Positions 40,888 to 53,679 of a DNA stretch of 64,000 nucleotides are shown here, piece after piece. Made by a program: the position numbers and the translations under genes. The stretch's first letter is position 1. Each line of letters opens with the position of its first letter. The stretch is from the NCBI GenBank assembly GCA_948099385.1, contig CANUEZ040000105.1, forward strand, positions 62,001 through 126,000. Direction: 5' to 3'. The DNA comes from Fasciola hepatica. Its lineage: Eukaryota > Platyhelminthes > Trematoda > Plagiorchiida > Fasciolidae. Under the pieces are notes generated by a model. It did not search any database, was not told the origin of the DNA, and saw only the letters and a list, made by a program, of their open reading frames with translations.

Positions 40888-42220
40888 AAATACTGGTTAC
40901 AATTAAATCAAATAATGTTTTGAATCACACTCATCAAGATTTGGTTTGAATTAATAAAATTTGATTAAAGGTGTTCATGCGAGTAGCAAAGATTTGAAAT
41001 CCAGTGAAATGCAGTAGAAATTCCATGGATTAGACGACGATAGTTACCTGTCACGTGAATGGAATTCACAGGCTTTATCTCCTTTGACATCATCCAAATG
41101 TGAATCAAACTGTTTAGATTTTGGACCTCAAGATCCAAACATGTCTTGTCCACATTTAAATCCGATCCTTTAACAACAAAGAACATGTGAAAAGTGCCAT
41201 TTCTCCTGTGCGTAAAATCATCTTCACATCCCATATAACCTCTTTTCAAAATTTTGCCTGCATATATTCCAACTAGCGAAATCTTCAACAAGAAAAATTG
41301 ACAAGTTAACTTGCCTTTTCCTGCGGATAATAATTTATTCCGATTTGCCTACGAACAGCAATCACTTACGAATTCACAAGCCGAGACCTCTTCGTTATTC
41401 CAAGTGGCCTCCAGCAAAGTTCCCATATTTTGCACTGGTGTTTCACTGCCTGTTTGACTTGAAATATCGACCTCAAAGTCTACAACGGGAATCACGTGGG
41501 TTAAAAAATGTAATGAGTTTCACCGTGATTAGTCTACTTCAATATGAATCGTGAGCAGTCAGATAACACATGTAAAAGCTATTCATAAGGTATCATTTCC
41601 TTCAATATCCTTTTGAATGCATTCTGATAAGTACACTTTATACTGTGAAAAGCTTTTTGGGGCTTACCAATTATGTCCCAATCATTGTCTAGTGTGAAAT
41701 ACAACGAAGGATTCAAGACGGAATACGTCATTGAAGTTCTCAAAGTTGGTTCATCAAATGAAGAATAACGTGTGACGGGAATAATCATACACTCACAAGT
41801 TAGACTGGATGTTTTGTATATGAATTGAATGTAAACAAGTGCACATAATATCTCGCTTGTATACATGCTGTTCCAACGTTGATCAACGACGAATATAGAA
41901 AGGTGTCTACACAGCTGCTTTATATGTGGCAAAATATGTGCCCACGCAGACACAGTATCAATCGCTGTGTATGTGTGGCGATCGACGGGCGAAATGATTT
42001 TAGCTAACATCGTTGTGTGCTTTTTGAACGAATCAAATATGTTGAATGGTCAGCTGAATTCACCATACTGTACCCACGGATAATTTGTTGGTGATCATTT
42101 GGTTTCGAGTACAAATGTGACCAGACGATTTCTGACAGTGCACCAGGAATAAAATCACAGTTGTTAGGCAGTGCCGAATCTAATTTATTTCTCACAATTT
42201 TATTCATTCCGAAGAACAAT
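40635..42220 (-). CDS. Spliced gene, unknown protein
   Basis: On the minus strand a chain of exons fits in phase. One ends at 41668 (donor ATTG|GTAAGC), then 41479-41370 (donor TTC|GTAAGT), 41282-41048 (donor ACAG|GTAACT) and 40714-40635, ending at TAA. Introns are 188, 87 and 333 bases with AG acceptors. Upstream, 42220 down to about 42080 is another likely exon beginning LFFGMNKIVRNKL. Its join to the exon starting between about 42020 and 41800 is unresolved; two weak options exist. Recognisable-looking peptide stretches include SLYFTLDNDWDII and GYMGCEDDFTHRR, but I cannot name the family. The protein has scattered cysteines and a possible NFT sequon near its end, so it could be secreted or extracellular; that is a guess. 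The 3' end converges with the plus-strand gene ending near 40455. Confidence 0.5.
40850..40887. repeat. (TA)n microsatellite in an intron
   Basis: About 18 TA units with one slip. It lies inside the last predicted intron (40715-41047) of the minus-strand gene. Confidence 0.85.
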
Positions 42221-42317
42221 CTGCCGACCCTATATTGAAAGTGCAGTTATCAAGCGAGGTTTAGATTTAGAATATTCGTCTCGGGGACAACTAACTATAT
42301 GCTGTTCATGGGATATA

Positions 42318-42337
42318 CATACATACATATATATATC
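42318..42337. repeat. Short (CATA)/(TA) tract
   Basis: A few CATA units run into TA units. Minor simple repeat. Confidence 0.7.
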
Positions 42338-42487
42338 ACACTGCACATGGGTTCAGATATGGTGCCATCATGAACAACAAAGAATAAAACGGTACATTCA
42401 AATTTAGTGTGCTGATGTTTCAACTGAAGACCTTTTTAAAAAGTTGTTCTCAGAGAGAAAAACCAAAATGCCCGGCGTAACACCACA

Positions 42488-43475
42488 CCACTCAGATGAA
42501 ATTACCAAGCTTTTCTCGAAAACGTGAAGCTTCTTGGCCCGATTGTTTCCATTAGGAAATTGTGTTTTTTTTCTTTTTCGTGAATACTAACCGGATAACA
42601 GAACATTTTGCTTCTCATTGCACGCACTTTCGTCGACCAAATAGATTGTGACGCACTCGTACGACTGAGCAATACCCAATGGAAGCTGAAGAAATAATCC
42701 CACTCATCGCATGCCTCAACAACTTTGAGCAAGTAAACCACAAAAGGAAAATGTTTCTTGAATTTTATGCAAACATTGTCAAATATGTTCCAAGCAACCG
42801 AGCTGTGTTTCCACGGGAATTGCCATCTGACTCTGTTTCGACATGCATTTCAAATGCAACGGATTTAAATGAGGAAGTAATCACGAAATACTACCGAATT
42901 CCTCCGGTATTGCCAGGGATTCGAAGGTCTAGAAATGAAATTACAAAGGTCAGTTTGCGGTACTTTCCGAAGAATTCTGACTGATATCTTGTTGACTGTT
43001 TCTCTTCCCTTCACAAAACTACCGATTCCAATAACCCATGATTCGTAACATCGTGGAATCGCGCAATATTCATTGGTTATTCTGATAAAGAAAGCGATAG
43101 GAGCCCAAAAGACTGCATTGCTCAATTAATCGAGCTTAGAAATTGTGAAGCGCAAGCTAAAACCCTTTACCGAGGAAAATTTTCCGTCTTCTCTGAAATG
43201 ATCAAAATATAGCATGAACAAAACTGTAACAAATTACAGGACTAAAGTAATGACTTCACGTGTCAACTGGTCCTGCAAGTGACCACTACCGTTACATGAA
43301 GATATCAACAAAGAACAAGTATATGAATTACATTGGACAGGTAACTCAAAAAAACGTTATCTGGATGACTGTCGTGTCCATGTATGGGGTGGGTTCTGCT
43401 TCATTGAACTGACACGTGAGTGGGGTGGAACGGATTCATACGGTACCTCCAATCACTCTGCATAAGTGCAAGTCG
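42488..43475 (-). repeat. Repeat C, copy 2 (duplicated segment)
   Basis: Reverse-complement partner of 7195-8200, with several small indels. This copy holds an open plus-strand frame (listed separately) that is interrupted in copy 1. The two copies lie about 35 kb apart in opposite orientation. Confidence 0.6.
42679..42984 (+). CDS. Open frame within Repeat C, possible exon
   Basis: An ATG opens 101 codons starting MEAEEIIPLIACLNNFEQ. A donor-like site ACAAAG|GTCAGT occurs at about 42948, so an exon could end there after about 90 codons. The peptide looks like ordinary soluble protein, without a recognised domain. In copy 1 the matching frame has a stop soon after the conserved NNFEQVNHKR, and later an insertion, so copy 1 would be the broken duplicate. 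The opposite strand is also open for about 80 codons and, in copy 1, for 94 codons, so the coding strand is not settled. Confidence 0.3.
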   Translation: MEAEEIIPLIACLNNFEQVNHKRKMFLEFYANIVKYVPSNRAVFPRELPSDSVSTCISNATDLNEEVITKYYRIPPVLPGIRRSRNEITKVSLRYFPKNSD

Positions 43476-43479
43476 GCTA

Positions 43480-44369
43480 TGATAACATGAAAAGATCCGT
43501 GTGAGGATAGGCAAAATAACAAGCATGAGACACATGATCAGCGTCAAGAATTTGAATTGCATTTCTGTTGCGTAACTACGACGGCTGGATTATGTACACT
43601 GCTTATGTATCCTACCACAGATATTTCGGAAGTAATGTTGTCGCTAGCTGGTTACATCGAGGTTTTATTGGAGAAGTACGTGACCGATAAAAAAGGAATT
43701 ACCTCACCACATCATCCAGTTCATCTATGTGCACCAGTTTCAGTTAATCAGACTTGGTTCGTCCTTGCTTGTTCTTCTCCTGTCTCTGGAACCTCTCTGC
43801 AACAGCTGGGAGACGGTGAATAAATGAACGCAGCGGTCAGGACGGGAATCCCTTCAAGGATATGAAGACACAAGCACAAAACTAGTTTATATATATATAT
43901 ATATATGTTAGACTATAAGGCCAATGTTGCAAAAGTATGCACATTCTCAAATAGGTCAGGTGTGATAACTAGTCAGACGAGAGTAAGTCACGGCCTGCCA
44001 TAAAATAAACCGGCTGTGGCAAAATTTGAATATCTTACTTCGGGGGTGGTAAGCGAATGATCAGAGACCCTGGACTAGTATTGGTCAGCCAATAAATGAT
44101 AGGGAGAATAATGAGTGTAAAAGTGAGTGAGTTCACGCAACTTCAAGCGCAAGAATTTTTGATCCAGGCAAACGTTCTTTCTTGCATGATGGAGGCTAGA
44201 GATGTGAATGCAATGTAGCCATTAAAAACAGGAATCTGTGCAATCTATTTAAGCGGTAAAATGAAGGAAATTGAGGTTTGCGGTAGATTTGTAGGTATGA
44301 ATTGAGGAAGGAATGCATACAGGATGTATTATAGGCACGAGGAGTCAGAATCTTCTATAATGCAAGATC
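43480..44369. other. Unrecognised DNA with a (TA)n tract
   Basis: An 88-codon plus-strand frame at 43557-43823 has no clear domain. A (TA)n run lies at about 43888-43906. I see nothing else. Confidence 0.35.
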
Positions 44370-44480
44370 TACTTGCATTTTTCACATTCAGCAGTTCAAA
44401 CCGCAAGCTGGAATCGAACCAATGACACTCTGATTACGAGGAAAATGTTCAAACACACAAGCCCAACCGTCAACACCACG
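44370..44480 (-). repeat. tRNA-like (possible SINE) fragment
   Basis: The minus strand has a good pol III B box, GGTTCGATTCC, preceded by GTAATCAGAGTG and, further upstream, GTGGTGTTGACGG. The layout parallels the fragment at 3098-3180 on the same strand. It is likely a tRNA-derived SINE; the A box is poor. Confidence 0.35.
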
Positions 44481-47400
44481 GAAGCCCAATTTGTGGAGCA
44501 CCTACCCGGTGAGAAGACTGTCGTCGGTTCGGTTCGCTGGACTGTTGATTGTGAAAAATGCAAGTGGATATTTCACTTCGCAATCCAAATAAACTGGGAA
44601 ATTAGGAACTTTATATAAATTTTCCGTAGATGTAGAAAAGAGTGTATATTTATTGCAAAACTGAGTGACGAAACTAGTGCCGGTTTGGTTTTTAGAAAAC
44701 AAGACAACTTTCATTTTGTTCCAAGATTAAGAAGACTGCTTGAAAAAAGGTTTTGCATGGCAACCAGAACTTCGATATACAATTTTCCACGGACTGCCTC
44801 GTGTTACTTTCAGTAAATCTCCTCATTTAACCACTGAGTGAGATTTGTTATGAGCAGTGCCCATGCAATATTGGAAACTCGGAAGCAGGACACAACAAAC
44901 ATTGAAAAAGACGAAATTTTTCTCTAACTTTTAAAAGGATAGTATCGAATTCCGAGATTCTGACCGACTAGACGTGTAAAAATATGGGCGAAAATGAGTT
45001 CGATCTTATATCGTTCTAGATTGAATTCTGTTGAACATGATTAGATGTGCCGTAAACCCGGCGCCATTTTGCTCTGTGCAATCGACATGACAGCGATTAT
45101 GAGGAGTTACTCATTCACTGGTTCAATCGTATTTATAAGGACCGTGTACTGTTGAGATTTTCGACGGATACTGCTTTTGTAATGGACACAATGTTTACCC
45201 TTGAATCTAGAGCACAAACCGTATTTGGGCGACCCATTTGTTCCAGCAATATTCCCAAAGTAAACCAGTATGAGTACTCAAGTCAATGCAAGTCAACGGA
45301 TAATTTCATGTGTTTAGTAGCCGGTGAGCAATAACTCATAACGAGAAATGAGAGACAATCAAGCGGATGAATACACTTCGGCCGGCAAACAAGATGAACA
45401 TCGAACTGATCGTTTGAAAATTGAAGTAAAACTCCTAATAGTACTCCACATTTTCTGATCAAGAACAGGATTGAAGATTGCTTAGGACTGCAACAGACCG
45501 AACCTCCGTGTACTTAGTCCAACCATGACTTCAGATTGGCGACCAGAGAATGTGCAACACCTTGTTGGTTAATAATATAAATTTATTTACCCCGGAAGAG
45601 CTCAATTAGGATAGCGCAAATCCAAATTACATTGGAGGACATTTCCATGAAATTCGGTGTTCTTGGGGAAATGTGACAGTCGGGTCAATTAAAAAATGTC
45701 ACTAAATTTATTGTAGGAGCTGGATTTCCGGCGGAAGGTTCATCAATACTTACGAAGTGGAATATATTCATTTACCATTTTATAATTAGAAAACAAGAAC
45801 GAGATACTTTATTCAAGCAGTGGTAACAAAAGATCAATAAATAAACTACGAGAGAGAATTTTCTCATTTCATCCTTAATTGGCAATGGATGGTGGACGTT
45901 TGTCACAAAATGGGATGGGGCATACAAACAACGATTGAACTTCTATGGGTAGAACAACTTGATTCCTGACGTACTGCATGGCGTGCGTACACCAGAAGTG
46001 AAATGCTTCTGCAGCGGACAAGTCATTTCCGACATTATAACAGTACAAATTTTGCTATACGATGAAAGTTTCATCACATAATAGGAACGAATTAAGTTTA
46101 GGCGTCAGATGATAGTGGATGGTGATATAGCATTTCATAAAACGACTAGAGCATAGATTCGAAAACCGGAAAATATGAATGGGAGTGATGAAATAATTAT
46201 GGTATCGGTGAAGGTTTGTTTCCATTGGGAAACATTTTACCGGTGTGATTTAACCATCATGGTTGAATGCCGAACCACAGGTTCAAAGGACTTCCTTTGG
46301 ACTCAAGTGTCTCCAAGATGGACGCCAGTGAGTATGCTAAAGTGTCTTTGATGGGACGTTTGTTTTTCGTTAAACTGGTAATCGTGGTGAATAGCAATGG
46401 AGGAATTAGTGTGAAATAAATGGATTATGTAATAGTTCAGGAATAGAATAGAGGCATGGATCTCGGCTAAATTCTCAGCTTTCCGTTTTTAGGAAAACTG
46501 TGACACTTATTGGTCCTTGGCGGTCAACCATCTCGTTTCGTTCAGTGCGTGTGTCATAATCCACAAGAGGTTCAGCTTAAGACATGACATTCCTCGAAGA
46601 CGGTGTGTCGATGTTCGTCAGGCCTCAGCGTTCTCGTAGTCCTGAGTCCATTCGGATCGTACACCAGTTTTTTGTTGTAGTGCTTAGGGCTGGTGTTATG
46701 GCTTTCAAATTGACGGTATCGTTCACAAGTATCAAGTTGAGCCTCGCACTCTCCCTCGTAGAGATATTCACAATGAAGTTGATCACTGATTAGTTGAACA
46801 CTACAACATCAAGTTGATTAAAATCACCATTGAGAATTACAAATGAGGCCATAAAAAGTTTTTTTGTTTGATTAGATGAGTTTGAGTTTGGGAATCACTC
46901 TAAAAGATGGAGTGGGCAAATGTGAGCCCCGGGGTAAGTTTGAAGAATTATGTTTGGGAGAAAAACTGGTGAACAAGGTCCTTTTTCAGTTTTTTTTGCT
47001 TCGATGATTACATCAAGATATATAGTGGCAAGGTGAGCGATTTGACAAATTTTGCAAACAGTGGAAATGCTAGGGAATAGTGGTGATGAAACACCCTGAT
47101 GCTTGATGAACAATTTTGTGGTGTAGAGAAATGCCCAAGAATCACTGGGAACCAGCTCGTTTGCCGACTTGTGTTCCTAAAGTGTGTTCAACGGAAATAA
47201 TGGTAAAATCGGAACATTATTATTAGTGAAATAAATCATTTGTCAAATACGTTGTGAAAACGAAATCCACTAGAATGATTGTGGGTTTAAGATGGCAAAG
47301 ATGTTCGAGTGCGGAAAGATTCTCATGGTAAAGATATGCTTGAACAATAGTAAAGCAACAAGTCAAGTATCAGAAGTGATTGGACGGATAATCTAACCGA

Positions 47401-47749
47401 CATCAAGCGGCTCAAAGTATACCGGTTCGGTTAGGAACATAATCTTTCTTTCAATTTGATCGTATAGGAAAACAAAGTTGAATAAACTCGCCAGAAATGA
47501 CATCAAACACATTCATACTTTCTTGAGTCTTACGACGCTAAGAGAAATGCAAATCATCATCATTATTGATTGATGATGAGGAAGTTCTTTTTGTGCCTCA
47601 CTTACTACCGGTACTTGTTTGCCCACCGAACATGTTCAGCACTGTTTCCACTGTGGCGCTGATCAAATGACCTTTATGAGAAACTTTAGGATACTACGAT
47701 TTCCGTCCACGTGAGGAACACCTACCGTTGAGGAAAAACGAGGCATAGA
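44481..47749. other. Non-coding or unrecognised DNA
   Basis: Short frames only (44373-44618, 45152-45334, 46584-46793, 46895-47113). None carries a domain that I recognise, and I found no splice-compatible chain. Confidence 0.35.
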
Positions 47750-47941
47750 TCAGGTAGCTTCAAGTTCGTTCCCTTCCGAACCAACCAGGGCGAGTCTGTC
47801 AGAAAGAGAAAAAGCATCTTGAAGCATCTGCGGGATTGAGACACTCAACTCCATCGGTTCTAATGCACAAGTGATGGCATACGGATGTGCTGCTCCTAAT
47901 TGTTGGTAGTGAGACCAGGAATTTTCAGCGGAACTAGACAT
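47750..47941 (-). CDS. Weak ORF, possible first coding exon
   Basis: A 63-codon minus-strand frame starts MSSSAENSWSHYQQLG and ends at TGA. Upstream is an acceptor-like tract (TTCAATTACCAG), and an in-frame TGA sits two codons before the ATG, so this ATG would be the true start. A donor-like ACG|GTAGGT lies about 30 bases past the stop but in the wrong frame for this reading. No family recognised. Confidence 0.25.
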   Translation of the reverse strand: MSSSAENSWSHYQQLGAAHPYAITCALEPMELSVSIPQMLQDAFSLSDRLALVGSEGNELEAT

Positions 47942-50250
47942 GTTTCAAAATTCATAGCTGGTAATTGAATTAGCAAAATGAATAAGTAATTCTTAGAGCT
48001 AGAAAAATATGCAGATGTTGATTGAGATCAAATCGCCACATTCGCAACATCATTCTTGGAATAACACCAGTCCATCATATAAATCCGTCCTTATGCATGT
48101 GCGATCAGAACGAGTAACCCAGGAGAATTAGGGAAAATATGAATAATCAAGAAAACCTTTCACAATTTATTAACCGATTTCAGCAATTAGTTTTGCTGAA
48201 TCGAAACACTTCCAGATTTTGTTGACCGTGCGCTGCGAAACTCGACTAATTAACTCATTTTGTTCTCACATCTGAATTCAGCTTCCAATCAGAATAGCTA
48301 TTTCTTCTAATGTTCACCCATGACAGTAAATAAATGGCCAAGATGTTGTTTTTTGATCTTTCAGTGTAGATTTAAATCCTCCGCGGTGATTTGTTCAATG
48401 TCAACAGCTCAGTAGTGGACCGATTGTTTTGATAGAACGCTATTTGGGTTACATTCCTCTTTGCAACTCAGTGGTGCGCTTTGCACATGAGCCACTTCGT
48501 TGTATGTACTTCAAAGTCATGTGGAATAAAAGTCTTTTCATCAGCAACCTCGTACAAGTTAAAGTTTTCCAAATCGTCTATTGCTACTGTTCTGCTGAGT
48601 TCATATTTAACCCGTTCAAGTCAATCCACTCTTGACGCGTTCCTTGTCACCATTTCATATTGACGATCACGAGGACAAAACTTCGATAAACACAATGATG
48701 CTGAAAATTCAATCATGCAAGACACCAAGTTGAACTTCGAATACTTTCCGTAACTTTTGCAACGCACAAATATTTCAAACTGGAACTATAATTTCGACGA
48801 AATCCTTATTTTGAAGAATACATTCCTCATAATTAGTCATAATATCGGTATGCGGAATCGACCGTTCAAGTCCACACGAAATGTGATATTCACAGGTTCC
48901 TCGTGCAGATTTCATTCTATTTGGATAATAGCTTTGAATTTACCAAGTGCTTCCATAAAGATTGAGTCTTGTACATATGGTGCTGTGTTTCTGGTGTACA
49001 AGAGTCCGGTGCGTCAAACGTACAGAATTGTAGTGTTGAGGAAGAATGTATCAATAGAAATCTAACTCCCACATTCACAATGTATTTCTACTTTCTTAGA
49101 TAATGACTTCTGATATCTGAACACATTATACAGCACGAAAGTGGCTTCGTGTGTCGGAAAACTTTATGATGTGATCGGATCAGTAGCTTGAATTCCAGCG
49201 AGATCCCACGTTACGCTGCCTACCAGGCCCAACTACAATAACTTAACACGGGATGAATTATGCGTGGGCTCAACTCCCTACCCATCTGCGTGCTACACAA
49301 CACATGGGCTTTGCGAGTAAATGGCGTAGTAGTTGAATTTTGAAACAAATTACTCGAAAGCTAGTTAGTGGGCAGTACGTATGACCCTATGTATGTTTCA
49401 TAGATAGATTATGAATACGGTCTCTGTCACACTATCAAGAGGAAATTATCGTTGATGACAACTAAACACTGTACACGAATTAATGGTGACTGGGCTGTGA
49501 AAGCTTTCAAGGAAATGGACCAATCTACCCCCAGTTCAGAAGCGACTCAGTTCATTGATTTCCGATCCAAATGTACACCAGGATTTCTGAGGCAGCACGT
49601 GGTCGTTGCTGAATCCTCGTCCCAGGCTGTGTCATAGACACACAACTCGAGTCTGGTGCTTCCGACTGAACAGTTGGTCGGATAACCTGAGATTAGCATG
49701 TGAAAGTTGAAGTTCACAGTTCAATCCATCAAACGAGAATCTCATCGATCGCACACACTACCCACAAATAATTGCGAGATACATAAATATCTAAGGTGTT
49801 CTTTGACCCTAGTTTTGAAACGATATGGATTTTGGGCTGGTTTCTTAGTCACGTGATGTCGTACGTTTTGAACGAACATCTTGGATAACTGTTCTTGTTT
49901 CATCACACTGCCGTCCATCTTACACGGGCGCCTTCGATACTCCTCGTCTTCACACTGTTCAATGCCCCACTCCAACAGTGACGTGTGGCTCATATCATTG
50001 AAACTAATATTCATTGACATATATCACAAGTTTGAACAATATTTGTTGTGTTTATCATGCTTCCTGTGCGCCTGTGATCAACATACATCCTTCTCACAAT
50101 AGAGGTTTCCTTCCGCTGACCCATAACAGAGCACAACAATGAAGATATTTTTTCCCACTTCGTGTGATCTGCACACCGCAAATTACGATAGTTTAAAGTT
50201 ATCAAAACCGTGTAGGAATAAACGTGAAACCACCATATAGAGGCCGGGAT
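47942..50250. other. Unrecognised DNA
   Basis: Contains overlapping frames at 48429-48663 and 48757-49065 (plus) and 49742-50289 (minus, two frames). The minus frame at 49742-50020 is polar and could be an exon, but I found no acceptor and donor pair. Part of this may be the decayed 5' portion of the GIY-YIG element that becomes recognisable from about 50340. Confidence 0.3.
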
Positions 50251-50339
50251 ACGCGTGCGGAATAAAGCTACTGAAGTTTTCGAAGCCAAAAATGGAAAGG
50301 AAGATTCCCCTTTCTTTTATTCAACCTTTGTTATCTGTC

Positions 50340-50936
50340 CCCGGATCGGTTTCTTGAAAGAAAAGTCGTTCAAGGAGTGCCCAAAAATCACCGATGAAAC
50401 CGTAAAGAAGAAAGACCTAGTTATTGGTTTACCATTTGAAGGAGATACGATAAGTGAAGTCTTAAATCGACAAGGGAGAATAGAAATTTAAAATTCCATA
50501 CAATTTGATGCCACCACCTTACTTTCTGTTTCCAGGTACTCTTGTGATCCACATTCAAAACAGGGATAAACTGCTGATGCTGACCTCATCAATATTTCTG
50601 TGCTTTTTCAGATGTGTTCGTGACGCATCTTATGTGGGTCAAAATGCACGACAGCTATCCACTCGGATCAAAGAGCATCACCAAAGCTGGTTAAGCCAAG
50701 GACAGACAGCATCGATAAACAGAGCAATGTTAGCATACCCTGTTGACACCAGACATCAGGTTAATCCAAACCCGGTTTTCTAAGTTGTGTATTGTGTTCC
50801 CCCAAGCAAATATGAGGGCGTGGGTTTGAGCACTCTAGAGATGGGTGAAGCAATTGGATTCAGGAAGCTGACCACCGACCTTTGCGCCCTAAAGCGTTTG
50901 GTCCAGACACTTCAACTCCCATGGCCTAGGATCGAT
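50340..50936 (+). mobile_element. GIY-YIG (Penelope-like) retroelement remnant
   Basis: Plus-strand frames first show LPFEGDTISEVLNRQ (near 50425-50480), which resembles the segment between RT and the endonuclease in Penelope-like elements. They then show the GIY-YIG nuclease start YVGQNARQLSTRIKEHHQSW (from 50631), and later GEAIGFRKL and VQTLQLPWP near 50845-50930, where the family's C-terminus is expected. The Tyr and Gly of the second half-motif and the Arg of ARQLSTR are kept. Frameshifts and stops separate the pieces and no RT is visible upstream, so this is a dead 3' fragment. Confidence 0.6.
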
Positions 50937-50939
50937 CGA

Positions 50940-52345
50940 GTCCGAATGAGTCTGTCGTCCTGTCACGCAGAGAGCGTAAGTTAGGTAAACCAATCAAATG
51001 ACGAGGACAAGTGGACTGTTGACAAACCCCTGTCCATAAGTGGTGTTTTTCCATATCTGTCCGCACGGATTTTGCCTGATGTCTTCCATGTAATTTGTAA
51101 ACGTCTTGAGAACGAGCTACTGAAAACAATAGAAAGTTTATCATAAACTCTTACACGGCCAAAAGTATGAGGGGACAATGATCTCAGTAGATTCACGAAC
51201 GTCTAGGACATACTTCTCCAGTGAAGAGCACTGAGTAGCGCTGTCCGGTCAACTGATTCGAAGGGGCCTTCCAAGTCAAGGGAAACCAATATCGTCGGTC
51301 GACGGTTTGCGTGATACTCCTCAAGTAATTGGCGATGATGGGTATTTTACGGAAAATGGAGATTGCAATGTGGACGTCGAACTAGGAAATAGTGAGAAGT
51401 CGTGTGATTACGCGGACCAGTTTGTTTGCTTATTCGAATGCACGGAATATGCAAAATTTGACCCAGATATATTTGCCAGAGCTGTTACTCCGTTGTGCAT
51501 GCGGTTTGCACCTTCAAAGTGTAAAGTGATGTTGCAACACATTGGATTTCAATGATTCCGAGTTTGATGCACGATGCGGAGGAACTAACAATTGTTGACA
51601 GCTTTGGTCCCATCGACAGTAGCTTGACGATTGATGGAAGCAAGGCATAAGCGATGAGCACGCGTATATCCAAAGCTCAAACAGCGTACGCTGAACTGAA
51701 GCACTTGTGGCGTCGACCGGATATTTCGCGGAAGTTGAAAGGTCATGTTTACTGTGGCGCAACGTGTTCATTTTTGTTGCATGGTTGAATTATAATCCGG
51801 ATAACTTTCTACCACAGCTAGTACGGCTTAGTGAACTTGATGGTAAGGACACATGTCACGTATGGTAAAGACTCATCTACTGTACCGTTTCGTGTTTTCC
51901 GTAGTACTCCTAGTAAGCGAAAGAAACTGCTTGGAGGTTATTAGATGGTTGGACAACAGGGAATGCGAAAATGTACAGCGACATTAGGAAAAGTAGGTGC
52001 CTCACATCTTCGTGGTTGGGATCCAAAAGACCCGTCAACCAGTTGAGTGGATACACTGAGGGATGTAAAAGCGAAGCGTGAACAGTGGCCGTCGTGTTGT
52101 CACTTTCTAGACAATCAGGTTGATTGATCAATCTGCATATGTGCAGTTGATCTGAGTATTCTGTGTTGGATATTGGGGCACTATTTTCTTTTCCCACCAC
52201 TGTAATTCCACTCCCTGTCCATCTTGTATATTCATTCTTTCTACTTCCACTTGCAACATGGTGAGAAGGTCAGTGTTCATTAGGACGTGCCCCTCTGTTT
52301 AACGCTGTGCAATGATGATGAAGATGATAACGATAATGCTGAATG
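50940..52345 (+). mobile_element. Decayed RTE-type retrotransposon, 3' half
   Basis: Plus-strand frames show RT pieces. At 51400-51545 the catalytic region reads CDYADQFVCLFE and is followed by MRFAPSKCKVMLQ, which matches the family's post-catalytic block. Near 51660-51720 is a remnant ending LKHLWRR-like, and around 51975-52115 is the C-terminal signature LRGWDPKDPSTS, then LRDVKAKREQW. The catalytic box is YADQ (51409-51420), so the second Asp is lost. A tail of TGATGATGAAGATGATAACG lies at about 52310-52340, typical of RTE 3' ends. It directly follows the GIY-YIG fragment. Inactive. Confidence 0.65.
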
Positions 52346-53360
52346 AAAATTAATTATACATTGTTTATGCATGCACATATAGAGATTCCCTTTTGATATC
52401 AGTGCAAATCCAACATTCGACAGACTTGATAAGTTATTTCCAATTCATCTTCACTCACTCAGTGATTGCTCATATTTGCTTTGGGTTGTTTTCCATTCCC
52501 TGTATGGTCGTGGCTGCGGGATGAATCCCGGAGAAATGCGTCTAATATTTTGGAAAGTTGCATGCATATATTTGTCTGGAACACCTCGGTTGGACCATGT
52601 TTAGTAACCACTAGGCTAGTGCGTATTTTGGTGACACTCCTTTGTCGATAAGATTGAAATTCGGCATCACAATTTGATAACCCAAACGGCTGATGTCCCA
52701 CGAACTACATCTATTCAACATGGGCTGGCGCAGGTAACTTCTTCAATTAGACCGAAAACTCACTTACTTTCCTCTTTTCCATCGGGTTTTCACGTCGGTC
52801 GATGACGCGGCAATGTTTATTCTTCGTCCGCTTTCTCAAGCTACACCTTACTTCCGTCAACTGGAAGAGCATACTTTCGCTGATTGTATTTACTCCTTTA
52901 CATGGCTTCGAATCAAGGATCTCTTCAAGTTGTAACTAACTATACTATTTCAACAAACATTGTCGTTCGCCTGTCACACCGACTTTTCCCCGTCTGTTGT
53001 TAATCGTCAGAGCAGCCGTCATTTTATCTGCAATTCTTTTTGTATTTGATCAACCTTCTGCGCACACAGACGACCGCACTTCGGACAAGAACGATGTGTA
53101 CTATGAGACTCGTGGAAACGAGGGAATTGAAGAGAGGAGGATATCACACCAGAAATTCTGAGAAATTCAGCTAATGCCTGCACCCGAATTGTGAGAATTG
53201 GATCCCTATTTGGGACGTTAGAGTTTTGTAAAATCTATAATGAGAATGCGTGGTTTGAACGAAGAGACGTGCGTAAGAGAGTGAGTTACACTTGAATAGT
53301 TCATTGAACCCTAGGATGATTGGTGTTTGCACGAGTTTTGCATGCATAATTTACATGGGG
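52346..53360. other. Non-coding or unrecognised DNA
   Basis: Two opposed short frames at 52459-52701; no domain. Otherwise nothing seen. Confidence 0.35.
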
Positions 53361-53676
53361 TCAGGAGCAAGTCGTACAATTAAACGGACAATTCAGTTGA
53401 AAGTCATTCACCAGGCCATTCTCGAGATCCAGTTGGTACCCCATGACTCTGGATACTAAAGTCAGAGGGAGAATGATTGCAAGATATGTGTGAAACGGTT
53501 CGGTGACACTGATTTCTAACGGTGACAAAAACTCTACCCATAGAATTACATCCCACCGCTTGAAGCCAGTATGTTGACAACACCATTTTTCGCTCAAGTT
53601 GTTTTCATTCAAAAGACGTTCGGACAAACAAACAATCTTCCACATTTCATTCAGTATTTTCCGTTGACCAGTATTC
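53361..53676 (-). CDS. Exon candidate, unknown protein
   Basis: From an acceptor-like CCCCTTCTAG just above 53676, the minus strand stays open for 105 codons to a TGA at 53361, entering with one base of a split codon. The reading begins NTGQRKILNEMWKIV and ends NCPFNCTTCS. The full open frame extends up to 53762. It would be a last coding exon. It is long for chance, but no family is recognised and no upstream exon was identified. Confidence 0.28.
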
Positions 53677-53679
53677 CTA

